A DNA stretch of 64,000 nucleotides from Pseudomonadota bacterium (GCA_021848545.1 JAJZUL010000005.1:1-64000), one strand, 5' to 3'; shown: positions 1-9,124, counted from the first letter of the stretch. Program-made: numbers and translations. The notes: a model not told the origin generated them from the letters alone.

Positions 1-110
1 GCGCGTCCGCGCCCTTGGCTATCCTCGCTTGCGCTCCGAGGCCCCGATGGAGCCTCTCCGCACGCTGCGGCGGCCTCAACGGCCTAGTCGCTCCGCTCCA
101 ACGCGCCTTC
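1..110. other. GC-rich intergenic stretch, no gene seen
   Basis: No reading frame here looks coding. The bases are rich in short GC-rich words such as TCGCTTGCGCTCC that also occur in the direct repeat near 21.2 kb, so this may be a diverged copy of that intergenic repeat type. The resemblance is by eye only. Confidence 0.3.
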
Positions 111-239
111 ACCCGATTACCCTGGCCTGCAAATGGCGGTTTTCTGCGCTTCCGCTGCTCATGTACATGAAGTACGCTCCGCTGCGGTTCTCGAAAACCG
201 CCATTTTCGGCTCACCCTGCCGACTTTCGGGTCAGGCTC
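111..239. repeat. MITE-like palindromic repeat, copy 1 (one end degraded)
   Basis: The right part matches the complete copies at 15388-15529 and 16503-16644 almost base for base: the core AAATGGCGGTTTTC, the GTACATGAAGTAC centre, GAAAACCGCCATTTT and the terminal TTTCGGGTC...GGCTC. The left terminal inverted repeat is eroded, with only ACCCGA and GGCCTGC still alignable, so the left boundary is approximate. The triplet after the right end (240-242) is TTA, matching the TNA target duplications of the other copies. That TTA is also the TAA stop codon of the leftward gene beside it. Confidence 0.8.
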
Positions 240-992
240 TTACAGATTGAACTGGGTCGAGAAATCGCCGGAGAAGGTGGCCGACCCCACATGGCTGAGA
301 CGACTGTGGAGATCGGCCCAGATTTCACCGCCCATATCGGTCCAGCGCTTGCAAAAGGCGAAATCCTCGCTGAGATAGGTGCCGGTCACCGGGTCGATCA
401 TGCATTCGAACAGGGCGTAGCGGTGGGGATTGTCGGCCGCGCCCAGGCTTGAATGGTCGTTTTTGTATTTCAGTTCGGGATGGCGGGCGCACATCCGTTC
501 CACCGCTTCGCGGCGGATCATCAGAAAGCCGGTGCCGGCATAACGCACCTTGACGAAGCCGTTCCTGGCCTCGGCCTGGGCGGGGTTGGCCAGTTCCATC
601 ACGTAATGAAGCGAGGCGGCGGCCGGATCGGGCATTTTCGCGTCCAGCGTCACCCGGATCTTGTCCCAATCCATCTTTTTCACCGGATAGATGGCGGCGG
701 TGACGTCGGCGTCGAAATCCAGGAGCCGCATCACCTGATCCGGCTCGAAACCGATATCGGCGTCGATGAACAACAGGTGGGTGGCCTGGGGGTCGTCGAG
801 AAAGGCGGCAAGCAGGGTGGCGCGCGCCCGGGTGATCAAAGCGTCGTCGGGCCGCATCACCACCCGCACCGGCAGGGGGGGCGTGCGGGCGCCGGCCACC
901 TGTTGCAGCTTCAGCAGCGAGGTGGCGAAAATACTGGAGACCTGACCACCGAAACACGGTGTCGCCACGAACAGATGTACGTCTTGCCGCAT
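240..992 (-). CDS. GT-A type glycosyltransferase-like protein (Anp1-like)
   Basis: This is a 250-residue soluble protein with a GT-A look. The N-terminus VHLFVATPCFGG is a first beta strand, and LLFIDADIGF (about residues 73-82) carries a DxD motif at D77-D79, expected to hold the metal and nucleotide-sugar. GTGFLMIRREAV and YLSEDFAFCKRW fit the acceptor side of Anp1-like or GT2-like enzymes. The ATG at 992 was chosen over upstream in-frame codons because homology-like sequence begins there. The gene is divergent from the GT41 gene with an 85-bp gap, so both probably serve surface glycan assembly. Its TAA stop abuts a MITE. Donor and acceptor cannot be told from sequence. Confidence 0.7.
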   Translation of the reverse strand: MRQDVHLFVATPCFGGQVSSIFATSLLKLQQVAGARTPPLPVRVVMRPDDALITRARATLLAAFLDDPQATHLLFIDADIGFEPDQVMRLLDFDADVTAAIYPVKKMDWDKIRVTLDAKMPDPAAASLHYVMELANPAQAEARNGFVKVRYAGTGFLMIRREAVERMCARHPELKYKNDHSSLGAADNPHRYALFECMIDPVTGTYLSEDFAFCKRWTDMGGEIWADLHSRLSHVGSATFSGDFSTQFNL

Positions 993-1077
993 CCTCGCCG
1001 ATCCTTGTACCGTAGCCGGAAGACCGACGATACCCGAACCGCGGGGGCGCCGGAAGGCGTTGGGGGACGAGAACGCG

Positions 1078-2946
1078 ATGGGGGACCAGGACACGGCGTT
1101 TGTCGCCCGGGCGCAACAGGTCATGGCCCTGCATGCCGGGGGGCGGTTGGAGGACGCGGTCGCCGGTTATCAAAAGCTGCTGGCCGATTTCGGCCCCCGG
1201 GCGGGGGTTCTGGCCAATCTCGGCGCGGCGCTGAAGGATCTGGGCCGTTACGACGCGGCCGTCGCCGCCTGTCGCGACGCCCTGGCCCTGGCGCCCGACA
1301 TGGCCGTCGCCCAGGCCAATCTCGGCGCCGCCCTGGTATCGGCCGGGCGTTACGCCGACGGGGAAACCGCCTGTCGGCGGGCGGTGGAGCTGGCGCCGGG
1401 AAGCCCGGAAACCCACGCCAATCTCGGCGACGCCCTGCTCCATGGCGGCCAGCCCCAGGCGGCCGTCGCCGCCTATCGGCAGGCCCTGGCGCTGAAGCCC
1501 CAGGCGCCGGGAATTCTCGCCAATCTCGGCCTGGCGCTACGGCGCTGCGGCCAGGTGGACGAAGCCCTGGCGGCCTTGACCCTGGCCCTGCGCCAGGACC
1601 CGCGTCAGGTGGCGGCCCTGGCCAATCTGGCGGCGCTGACCTGGGAGGTGGGACGCCCGGCGGAATCCGGCGCCCTGTACAAGGCGGCGCTGGAGGTCCG
1701 CCCCGGCGACGTGCGGCTGCATCGGGGCGCGGCATTGTCGGCCGTCTATCGCGAGGATGTGGATTCGGCCGCCATCGCCGACATTCATCGCCGCTTCGGC
1801 GAGGCCTGCCGGCGTCCGGCCCGGCCCGTCGCCATCGCCGATCCCGATCCAAAGCGGCGGCTGCGCATCGGCTTTCTGTCCGGCGATTTGCACCGCCATC
1901 CCCTGGCCGCCAATCTGTTGCCGGGACTCCGGCACCACGACAAGCGGGCGGTGTCGCTGCATTTTTATGCCCACGGGGCCAAAAACGACGAAGTCACCCA
2001 GGCGTTCCGCGCCCTGGCCGACGGCTGGTGCGACATTTCCAGGCTGGACGACGAGGCGGCGGCGGCCCGCATCCGCGAGGACGGCATCGACATCCTGGTG
2101 TCGCTGGCCGGCCATCTCGACGACAACCGCCCCGTCATCTGCGCGTGGCGGGCGGCGCCGGTGCAGATCAGCCTGTACGACGTCACCACCTCCGGTCTCG
2201 ACGAGATGGATTACATCGTCGCCGATCGAATCATGGTTCCCAGGACGGGCGAGGAATGGTTCATCGAGCGGCCCCTGTGTCTGCCGACCTTCTATGTGGC
2301 CGACCCGCCCCTGGATTTTCCCGCCATCCGCAAAGACCGCCCGGCGGGGCCGCCGGTGTTCGGCTGTTTCAACAATCCGGCCAAGATCGGCCCCGGCACC
2401 CTGGCTCTGTGGGGGCGGCTGCTGGCCGCCCGGCCGGATGCGCGGCTTTTGCTCAAATACCACGATTTTTACGCCACCGACGAAATCCGGACGCGCTTCA
2501 CCGCGCACCTGACCGCCAGCGGCGCCGGGGCGGATCAAATCTCCTTCGTCAGCAGCCGCGACGGTCGCGATACCCTGCTGGCGCGCTATGACGGGGTGGA
2601 CGTGGCTTTGGATACCAGCCCGTTCAGCGGGTCCACCGTCACCTTTCAGGCCCTGGCCATGGGGGTGCCGGTGGTGACCCTGGCCCATACCCGCATGATG
2701 GGGCGATGGAGCGGGGCGATGCTGACGGCGCTGGGGCTGGAGGATTGGATCGCCGCCACGCCCGATTCCTATATCGCCAAGGCCGTCGAACTGGCCGGAC
2801 TGTCCGGCGACGGGGCGTGGCGCGAAGCCCTGCGCGCCCGGCTGGTCGCCTCGTCCCTCTGCGACGGGCCAAAATGGGCGCGGCGGATGGAGCGTCTGTA
2901 CCGGGCGGTGTGGCGGCGGGCGGTGAAGAAGGTCGCGGGCGTTTAA
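1078..2946 (+). CDS. TPR-containing GT41 (O-GlcNAc transferase/SPINDLY-like) glycosyltransferase
   Basis: The protein has 622 residues. About residues 10-215 are tandem 34-residue TPR units, recognisable by repeated ANLGAAL, HANLGDAL and LANLGLAL stretches. The rest (about 230-610) is a GT41 catalytic domain with RIGFLSGDLHRHP, FGCFNNPAKIGP and DTSPFSGSTVTFQALAMGVPVVTL, the last being the UDP-binding region of the SPINDLY/OGT family. Bacterial members glycosylate proteins or take part in glycan assembly. The ATG at 1078 has GGGGGA upstream; a TTG at 1060 is a weaker alternative. It heads the rightward glycan gene set. The family is clear but the substrate is not. Confidence 0.85.
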   Translation: MGDQDTAFVARAQQVMALHAGGRLEDAVAGYQKLLADFGPRAGVLANLGAALKDLGRYDAAVAACRDALALAPDMAVAQANLGAALVSAGRYADGETACRRAVELAPGSPETHANLGDALLHGGQPQAAVAAYRQALALKPQAPGILANLGLALRRCGQVDEALAALTLALRQDPRQVAALANLAALTWEVGRPAESGALYKAALEVRPGDVRLHRGAALSAVYREDVDSAAIADIHRRFGEACRRPARPVAIADPDPKRRLRIGFLSGDLHRHPLAANLLPGLRHHDKRAVSLHFYAHGAKNDEVTQAFRALADGWCDISRLDDEAAAARIREDGIDILVSLAGHLDDNRPVICAWRAAPVQISLYDVTTSGLDEMDYIVADRIMVPRTGEEWFIERPLCLPTFYVADPPLDFPAIRKDRPAGPPVFGCFNNPAKIGPGTLALWGRLLAARPDARLLLKYHDFYATDEIRTRFTAHLTASGAGADQISFVSSRDGRDTLLARYDGVDVALDTSPFSGSTVTFQALAMGVPVVTLAHTRMMGRWSGAMLTALGLEDWIAATPDSYIAKAVELAGLSGDGAWREALRARLVASSLCDGPKWARRMERLYRAVWRRAVKKVAGV

Positions 2947-3056
2947 GGATTCGTTTATCGCCGTGCCTCAAACTGCCAAGGGGATGTTTTCGTTGCCTTA
3001 ATGTATCGCGTTCGCCCCATGTCGCGCATTGGGGATGCCAGGGACTCGTCTGAGAC

Positions 3057-4229
3057 ATGTTCTATGATCTTGCAGCTCCCACCTGGGGGCCGGAGGAAAT
3101 CGCCGCCGCCAAGGCGGTGATCGATGGGGGCTATACCACCATGGGCGCCGAGGTGAAGGCGTTCGAGGCCGAATTCGCCGCCTATATGGGGGCTGGTCAC
3201 GCCATCATGGTCAATTCGGGATCGTCGGCCAATCTGGTGGCGGTGGCGGCCCTGGCCTATCGGCAAAACCGGCCGCTCCGGCCGGGCGACGAGGTGATCG
3301 TGCCGGTGATGTCCTGGGCGACCACCTACCATCCCTTGCAGCAATACGGATTGCGCCTGCGCTTCGTCGATATCGCGCTGGAGACGCTGAACATCGATCC
3401 GGCGCTGCTGGAACAGGCGCTGACCCCGAACACCCGGGCCATCGTCGCCGTCAGCATTCTCGGCAATCCGGCGGCCTTGGACACCATCCGCGCCTTCGCC
3501 GACGCCCACGATCTGGCCCTGCTCGAAGACAATTGCGAATCGCTGGACGCCGAACTGGGGGGGCGCAAATGCGGCACCTTCGGCGATCTCAACACCTTCA
3601 GCTTCTTCTTCTCCCACCATATCTCGACCATGGAAGGGGGGATGATCGTCACCGACGACCGCGAACTGGCCGATCTTTGCCGCTCGATGCGCGCCCATGG
3701 CTGGACCCGCGATCTCGGTCCGGATTCGCCGGTCTATACGCGCAAATCCCAGGATCATTACGAAGCCTATCGCTTCATTCTGCCCGGCTACAATGTCCGG
3801 CCGCTGGAGATCGAGGCGGCGGTGGGCCGCGCCCAATTGGCCAAGCTGCCCGGCTTCACGGCGGCGCGGCGGCGCAATCTGGCCCTGTTCCAGAATTTGT
3901 TCGCCGGTGACGAGCGCTTCATCATCCAGCGTGAGAACGGCAAAAGCAGCGCCTTTTGCTTCACCATCATCCTCGATCCGGCGCGCAAGCCCGACCGCGC
4001 CCGCGTGTTCGAGGCCCTGAAGGCGGCCGATATCGGCTTTCGCATCATCACCGGCGGCTGCTTCCTGCGCCACGACGTGATCCGCCATTACGATTACACG
4101 GTGGTCGGCGGCGGCACGCCCAACGCCGATACCGCCCATGATTTCGGTTTTTTCGTCGGCAACCATCCCTTCGACCTCGCCCCGCAGATCACCCGTCTGC
4201 GCGAGGTTCTGGACGATGTGTGCCGGTAA
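3057..4229 (+). CDS. DegT/DnrJ/EryC1/StrS family, PMP-dependent sugar 3-dehydratase type
   Basis: A 390-residue fold-type I PLP protein. NSGSSANLVAVAAL (about 53-66) binds the cofactor phosphate, and LLEDNCESLDAELGGR holds the Asp that contacts the pyridine nitrogen. Where aminotransferases of this family have the Schiff-base Lys, this protein reads FFFSHHISTMEGG, with His at 187-188. In ColD and RfbH (E1) a His at this place turns the enzyme into a PMP-dependent 3-dehydratase of NDP-4-keto-6-deoxysugars. I therefore infer sugar 3-deoxygenation rather than amino transfer. It sits 18 bp upstream of an SDR gene in the same direction. The sugar is unknown. Confidence 0.85.
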   Translation: MFYDLAAPTWGPEEIAAAKAVIDGGYTTMGAEVKAFEAEFAAYMGAGHAIMVNSGSSANLVAVAALAYRQNRPLRPGDEVIVPVMSWATTYHPLQQYGLRLRFVDIALETLNIDPALLEQALTPNTRAIVAVSILGNPAALDTIRAFADAHDLALLEDNCESLDAELGGRKCGTFGDLNTFSFFFSHHISTMEGGMIVTDDRELADLCRSMRAHGWTRDLGPDSPVYTRKSQDHYEAYRFILPGYNVRPLEIEAAVGRAQLAKLPGFTAARRRNLALFQNLFAGDERFIIQRENGKSSAFCFTIILDPARKPDRARVFEALKAADIGFRIITGGCFLRHDVIRHYDYTVVGGGTPNADTAHDFGFFVGNHPFDLAPQITRLREVLDDVCR

Positions 4230-4247
4230 TCAGGAGAGAGAGGGACG

Positions 4248-5186
4248 ATGAGCTATCGCATACTCGTGACCGGCGGCGCCGGCTATCTGGGGTCGATTCT
4301 GGTGCCGGAATTGCTGGCGGCCGGGCACAGCGTCACGGTGCTCGACAATTTCATGTTCCGCCAGAATTCTCTGGCCCATTGCGCTGCCGATCCCAAATTC
4401 GACGTAGTGCGCGGCGACGTCCGTGACGAGGCGCTGATGGCCGGGCTGCTCAAGGAGGCCGACGTGGTGATCCCGCTGGCGGCCCTGGTGGGCGCGCCCT
4501 TGTGCAAGCAGGATCAGGTCGGCGCCACCACCACCAACCGCGATGCCCAATTGGCCCTGATCAAGGCGCTGTCGCCGAATCAAAGGGTGCTGATGCCCAT
4601 CACCAATTCCGGCTACGGCATCGGCGAATCCGGCAAGTTCTGCACCGAGGAAACGCCGCTGCGGCCGATCTCGCTGTACGGCGTGCACAAGGTCGAGGTC
4701 GAGAAGGCGGCGCTCGATCGCGGCAATTCCGTCAGCTTCCGTCTGGCCACGGTGTTCGGCATGGCGCCGCGCATGCGGATCGACCTGCTGGTCAACGATT
4801 TCACCCACCGCGCCGTCAACGACCGTTTCGTCGTTCTGTTCGAAAGCCATTTCAAGCGCAATTACATCCATGTGCGCGACGTCGCCCGGGTGTTCATGCA
4901 CGCGCTGAACAATTTCGAATCCATGGCGGGCCGGCCCTACAATGTCGGCCTGTCCGACGCCAATCTGTCGAAGAAGGAATTGTGCGCCAAGATCAAGGAG
5001 CACCTGCCCGATTTCGTCTATCTGGACGCGCCCATCGGCGAGGACCCGGACAAGCGCGATTACATCGTCTCCAACGAGCGTATCGAAAGCACCGGATTCA
5101 AGCCGGCCCATTCGCTGGACATGGGCATCCGCGAGCTGATCAAGGGCTACCGGATGATCCGCAATTCCGTCTATTCCAATGTGTGA
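4248..5186 (+). CDS. NAD-dependent epimerase/dehydratase (extended SDR)
   Basis: This 312-residue extended short-chain dehydrogenase starts with VTGGAGYLG (residues 7-15), the nucleotide-binding glycine motif, followed by D33 in VLDNF, suited to NAD. The catalytic pair is Y144 and K148 in SLYGVHK. RNYIHVRDVARVF is the usual sugar-nucleotide epimerase segment. The preceding AGGAGAGAGAGG is a good ribosome binding site. It follows the ColD-like gene directly and precedes a GHMP kinase, so it probably acts on the same NDP-sugar as epimerase, dehydratase or reductase. It is shorter than GDP-mannose dehydratases, and the exact reaction is not readable. Confidence 0.85.
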   Translation: MSYRILVTGGAGYLGSILVPELLAAGHSVTVLDNFMFRQNSLAHCAADPKFDVVRGDVRDEALMAGLLKEADVVIPLAALVGAPLCKQDQVGATTTNRDAQLALIKALSPNQRVLMPITNSGYGIGESGKFCTEETPLRPISLYGVHKVEVEKAALDRGNSVSFRLATVFGMAPRMRIDLLVNDFTHRAVNDRFVVLFESHFKRNYIHVRDVARVFMHALNNFESMAGRPYNVGLSDANLSKKELCAKIKEHLPDFVYLDAPIGEDPDKRDYIVSNERIESTGFKPAHSLDMGIRELIKGYRMIRNSVYSNV

Positions 5187-5216
5187 TCCGGCCGGCCGTC
5201 TTCCGGGAGTTCGCCG

Positions 5217-6209
5217 ATGATCATCAGCCGCACGCCGTTCCGCATCTCCCTGTTCGGGGGGGGGTCCGACTATCCCAAATGGTTCCAGAACCATGGCGGA
5301 TCGGTGCTGGGCTTCGCCATCAACAAATATTGCTATATCTCGCTCAGGCCGTTGCCGCCGTTCTTCGAGCACCGCCACCGGCTGGTCTATTCCCGGATCG
5401 AGAACGTCAGTTCCATCGAGGAAATCCAGCATCCGGCGGTGCGCGCGGTGCTGATGGACCGCAAGGTGGAATACGGGGTGGAAATCCACCATGACGGCGA
5501 TTTGCCGGCCCGGTCCGGCCTGGGGTCGTCGTCCTCCTTCACCGTGGGGCTGTTGAACGCGGTGCAGGCCCAAAGCGGACGCATTTCGTCACGCCGTTTT
5601 CTGGCCAGCGAAGCGATCCGCATCGAGCAGCAGGTGATCGGCGAGAATGTGGGGTCGCAGGATCAGGTCTGGGCCGCTTACGGCGGCATCAACCGCATCG
5701 ATTTCCAGCGCGACGGCACCTTCGCCGTCGAGCCCCTGATCATACCGTCCGAACGCCAGAAGCTGCTTCTGTCCCATTGTCTGTTGTTCTTCACCGGCCT
5801 GTCGCGTTTCGCCTCGGAAATCGCCGGCAAGCAGATCGCCAATATGGATCAGCGCGAAAGCCACCTGCACAAGATGGTCTATCTGGTGAGCGAGGCCGAG
5901 CAGGTGATCGGTTCCCCCTGGGCCGACATCACCGATATCGGCGAACTCATGCACGAAAGCTGGATGCTGAAACGGGAACTGGCCGACGCGGTCAGTCCCC
6001 CGGAAGTGGACGCCATCTACGAGGCCGGCCGCGAAGCCGGCGCCATCGGCGGCAAACTGCTGGGGGCGGGCGGCGGCGGCTTCTTCCTGTTCTTCGTGCC
6101 GCCGGAAAAGCGCCAGGCCGTGCGTCAGCGTCTGTCCAACCTGCTGGAGGTCGGGTTCGATTTCGACCATAGCGGCAGCCGCATCATCGTCTATGAACCG
6201 GAGGCGTAG
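5217..6209 (+). CDS. GHMP-family sugar kinase (HddA-like heptose 7-phosphate kinase candidate)
   Basis: A 330-residue GHMP kinase. The N-terminal RTPFRISLFGGGSDYP is the substrate-side motif shared with D-glycero-D-manno-heptose 7-phosphate kinase HddA. PARSGLGSSSSF (about 97-108) is the ATP-binding PxxxGLGSSxS loop. GGKLLGAGGGGFFLFF (about 279-294) is motif 3. The HddA-type N-terminus makes an anomeric heptose kinase the best guess, which would feed a GDP-heptose pathway, but no heptose nucleotidyltransferase is nearby. Fucose-type kinases are a weaker alternative. It lies 30 bp after the SDR gene and is probably in one transcript with it. Confidence 0.8.
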   Translation: MIISRTPFRISLFGGGSDYPKWFQNHGGSVLGFAINKYCYISLRPLPPFFEHRHRLVYSRIENVSSIEEIQHPAVRAVLMDRKVEYGVEIHHDGDLPARSGLGSSSSFTVGLLNAVQAQSGRISSRRFLASEAIRIEQQVIGENVGSQDQVWAAYGGINRIDFQRDGTFAVEPLIIPSERQKLLLSHCLLFFTGLSRFASEIAGKQIANMDQRESHLHKMVYLVSEAEQVIGSPWADITDIGELMHESWMLKRELADAVSPPEVDAIYEAGREAGAIGGKLLGAGGGGFFLFFVPPEKRQAVRQRLSNLLEVGFDFDHSGSRIIVYEPEA

Positions 6210-6311
6210 GGGCTCTTACTCGTTGGCCGGATGGCCAATTCGGAGAAATCGGCGACCTTGTCGTGTTCTGAGCAAATGTCGAGTGTATATTTATTTTTTT
6301 TGGGGGGCGTG

Positions 6312-7253
6312 ATGAATTTTAATATTTTGACCCATAATCATGGAGGGGCTCATCTGTCCGTAGAGATACTCTTTCAGCATATTAGGGATACATTATCGCT
6401 GTGCGGGCATGAGGTGAGCATCGCTACCAACCGCATGACGGGCGATTCATTGAATTTATATCTTGAGTACTTTCCCGAAAAACAGGATTACGCCAGTGTC
6501 TTTCGGAAGATACGGCAGGATACCGGCTATCGCATCGGCGTGATAACGACGGAAGTCGTCAGAAACGGCGAGATTCCTTACGCTCACCTCATGACGGGGG
6601 ATGTTTCGCGGCGACTGATGAATATGGAATTGGTCGCCCGTGAGGTCGATTTCGTATGGTCGTTATCGGAGGGAACTGCCCGGGATTACGAATCGAAAAC
6701 GGCAATTTCAGAATTTTTTCCCTATGGGTGTACCGGATTGGTGGATGCCGAGCGCCGGCGATCGCGAAAAGATATCGATGTCTTCTTTTTCGGGGGCCAT
6801 ACGGAACACCGGGAGCGTATTTTGCAGTCACTTCTTGACGCCGGCATAAAGGTCGTGGCGGTTGGTGACGGGTTCCCGGGCGGGTCGCTCCCCAAATATA
6901 TGATCGATTCGTTCATGGACCGATCAAAAATCGGCCTGAACTTAACGATGTTGCCGAAACCGCAAAGGCCGGATGAGAGCGATCCGCGCTTTATTTCCGC
7001 CACACGGGTTGTTCGGATGCTGGAGCGGGAGCTTCTGGTCGTCTCCGAAACCATTCCCGGCGAGAATCCGTACCGGGACTATATGATTTCCGGGGAAGTG
7101 GAAGATCTGACCGCAATCTGTAAAAACATCATCGACCAGGGCCTCTGGGTGGAGGAAGGGCGGGCGCGGGCGCGGCGCTTCCAGGAACAGATGGATGTGC
7201 GGCGCATCTGCGCCCCGGCCATCGACCGCACGCTTCGTAGGCTGAAGCTTTAA
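6312..7253 (+). CDS. putative GT-B-type glycosyltransferase, AT-rich
   Basis: The 313-residue product begins MNFNILTHNHGGAH; this ATG follows a GGGGGG site and was preferred to an ATG at 6231. The second half looks like a GT-B C-terminal domain of the CgeB/glycosyl-transferase-1 type: IDVFFFGGHTEHRERIL, then IGLNL and FISATRVVRMLERELLVVSE, which usually surround the nucleotide-sugar site. The first half is much more AT-rich than neighbours, and a run of eight T lies just upstream. Both suggest recent transfer. A fragment homologous to its last 25-30 codons is at 15300-15387. Function is inferred from fold-like features, so call it tentative. Confidence 0.6.
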   Translation: MNFNILTHNHGGAHLSVEILFQHIRDTLSLCGHEVSIATNRMTGDSLNLYLEYFPEKQDYASVFRKIRQDTGYRIGVITTEVVRNGEIPYAHLMTGDVSRRLMNMELVAREVDFVWSLSEGTARDYESKTAISEFFPYGCTGLVDAERRRSRKDIDVFFFGGHTEHRERILQSLLDAGIKVVAVGDGFPGGSLPKYMIDSFMDRSKIGLNLTMLPKPQRPDESDPRFISATRVVRMLERELLVVSETIPGENPYRDYMISGEVEDLTAICKNIIDQGLWVEEGRARARRFQEQMDVRRICAPAIDRTLRRLKL

Positions 7254-7330
7254 CCCGATCCATTCACGGTGCCGTCACGTCGGCCGGGCTCCGCCCTCCC
7301 TGCGTGATGCCGCGGTGCTGGCGCCCAGGC

Positions 7331-8233
7331 TCACCGCAGCAGGGCCTCGATCCGGGCGGCGATCCGTTCGGCCGAGGGGGTAAGGTTGTCCAGATGCGGC
7401 GAGGCGCCCGGCGAGCGTTCCTCCAGCCCCATTGCCGCCACCATCCGGCCGGTGGCCTGGGACAAGTCGTAGGCCAGCGAGCGCGCGGCGCCGCAGGTCT
7501 CGTAGGTGGCGTCCACCACCAGCCCCCGCCCGGTGGCGCGCAGCGGGTCCAATTGCGCCGGCGAGGGGGCGAACGGCTTCAGCCACACCAGATGGATCAG
7601 ATTGCAGACGATGCCGCGGTCGGCCAGGTCCGCCACCGCCTGTTCGGCGGTGAAGCGGGCCGGTCCGACGGCGTAGAGGGTGACCACCGCGTCATCGCGC
7701 ACGATGTCGGGCAATTCGCGGTTGTTCTTGTAGCTGGCCCGATGTTCGCTGACCAGCAGCGGGTCGTCGTGGGACAGGTAACGCTCCCACACCTGCTCGT
7801 ATTCCCCCGGCGTCATCGGCGCGCAGACGGGCAGGCCGGGCATATGCATGAACATGGAGTGATAGGCGTGGCTGTGCACCGGCCCGGTGCCGCCGCCCTC
7901 CGAGGCGATGGCGCGCACCAGCAGCGGGCAGGGATAGCCGAACATTTCCTTGGATTTGGCGGCGTAGTTGACGATGGGGCTGGCGTTCAGCCACAGGAAG
8001 CTCTGAAAGCGGATGACCAGGACGGGGCGACGCCCCGCCAGCGCCAGACCCACGGCGAAGCCGGACCCGGCGATGTCGGTCATGGGCAGTTCCACCACCC
8101 CCTCGGTCTGGGCCGGCACGGTATTCTGCACCCAGCCCACCGCCGACAGGCACTGGCCCACCACCACGCCGTTATGGTCGGCGATATGGCGGCGGGTCAG
8201 CTCGCGGATCGTATCTGCAACCGTTCTGTCCAT
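7331..8233 (-). CDS. thiamine-diphosphate enzyme E1 beta-like subunit (transketolase C-terminal type)
   Basis: A 300-residue homologue of the beta subunit of 2-oxoacid dehydrogenase E1: VVELPMTDIAGSGFAVGLALAG and RPVLVIRFQSFLWL form the pyrimidine-binding domain, and VVTLYAVGPARFTAEQAVADL begins the C-terminal transketolase domain. Its start lies 37 bp inside the alpha-subunit gene, so translation is probably coupled. No lipoyl E2 or E3 gene accompanies the pair, so an oxidative dehydrogenase complex is unlikely. AviB1/AviB2 of avilamycin biosynthesis are a precedent for E1 pairs that add a two-carbon branch to a sugar. This is the last gene of the leftward operon. Confidence 0.8.
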   Translation of the reverse strand: MDRTVADTIRELTRRHIADHNGVVVGQCLSAVGWVQNTVPAQTEGVVELPMTDIAGSGFAVGLALAGRRPVLVIRFQSFLWLNASPIVNYAAKSKEMFGYPCPLLVRAIASEGGGTGPVHSHAYHSMFMHMPGLPVCAPMTPGEYEQVWERYLSHDDPLLVSEHRASYKNNRELPDIVRDDAVVTLYAVGPARFTAEQAVADLADRGIVCNLIHLVWLKPFAPSPAQLDPLRATGRGLVVDATYETCGAARSLAYDLSQATGRMVAAMGLEERSPGASPHLDNLTPSAERIAARIEALLR

Positions 8234-9117
8234 CGGGCCTCGACCATCTGTGCCGCCTCCCGCTCGATGCGCCGGGATTCGTCTCCCAGGCCCATGGCGG
8301 CCAGACGGCTTTTCACCATTTCATAGCGGTTCCACTCGCCGGGGCCGTCGCTGCCCGTGCCCACATGCCAATATTCGCGGCAGGTGCGCACGTTGATGAC
8401 GGCCGGCAACCTGTCCATCAGGGCCGTGGTCCAATGGGCCACCAGCCAGGGATCGTCGGCGATGTCCACCGCCTCCATCCCGAACCCGCGCGCGACCTCG
8501 GCCAGCTTCCAGGTGCGGCGGTCGCGGGTGGGGGTCAGCACCGACAGATCGTTGTCCTCGCACACGAACAGAATGGGCAGGCGGCGGCTGGCGGCGGTAC
8601 CCAGGCTGGTCAGCACGTAATCCTCCTCGGCGGCGCCGTCGCCGAAGACGGTGACCACCGGACGATTGGTGCCGCCCATGGCCATGCCCACCGCGACCGG
8701 AACCTGGTCGCCGATCAGCCCGTTATGGCCGACGATGCCGCGTTCGAAATCGTGGATGGGCGGCGACCCGCCCATGCCGCCGCAGCAACCGCTGGGCATG
8801 CCCAGCAATTCGTCGATGACCCGCTCGATCCGGCCGCCGAACGACAGATACAAAGCGTGGCCGCGATGCTGGCCCAGCACCCACGATCCTTCGGCGCCCA
8901 TGGACAGGCCGGCGGCGACCGCCTCCTGGCCGACGCCGAGATAGACCAGGGTGCGCACCTCGCCGGCCATCTGGGCGCGGCGGACATGTTCGTCGAAGGC
9001 TCGGGCCACCGCCATGCGGCGGAACAGCTCCAGCGATTGCGAGGCGGCCTCGGCCTCGGCCAGGCCGGCGATGGCGCCCAGGTCGGGCGTGCGGTCGGGG
9101 GAGGATGGGTCGGACAT
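8197..9117 (-). CDS. thiamine-diphosphate enzyme E1 alpha-like subunit
   Basis: A 306-residue E1 alpha homologue. The ThDP motif starts with GDG at 159-161 (VFGDGAAEEDYV) and closes with N189 in CEDNDLS. YLGVGQEAVAAGL and QHRGHALYLSFGG match the conserved first third of the family. The ATG at 9117 has GAGGGG just upstream and lies 7 bp after the stop of the isopropylmalate-synthase-like gene. With the beta gene it should form a heterotetramer that decarboxylates a 2-oxoacid. Without E2/E3 the activated aldehyde is probably passed to another carbonyl. Substrate unknown. Confidence 0.8.
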   Translation of the reverse strand: MSDPSSPDRTPDLGAIAGLAEAEAASQSLELFRRMAVARAFDEHVRRAQMAGEVRTLVYLGVGQEAVAAGLSMGAEGSWVLGQHRGHALYLSFGGRIERVIDELLGMPSGCCGGMGGSPPIHDFERGIVGHNGLIGDQVPVAVGMAMGGTNRPVVTVFGDGAAEEDYVLTSLGTAASRRLPILFVCEDNDLSVLTPTRDRRTWKLAEVARGFGMEAVDIADDPWLVAHWTTALMDRLPAVINVRTCREYWHVGTGSDGPGEWNRYEMVKSRLAAMGLGDESRRIEREAAQMVEARWTERLQIRSAS

Positions 9118-9124
9118 GAGCCCC

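Noticed and set aside
453-2591. A 712-codon frame overlapping the GT41 gene
   Set aside because: Its product is Arg/Gly/Pro-rich shadow sequence, whereas the other frame has clear TPR and GT41 motifs.
7331-9117. A pyruvate dehydrogenase complex
   Set aside because: There is no lipoyl E2 or E3 gene and the setting is a radical SAM/glycan operon, so only the E1-type fold is claimed.
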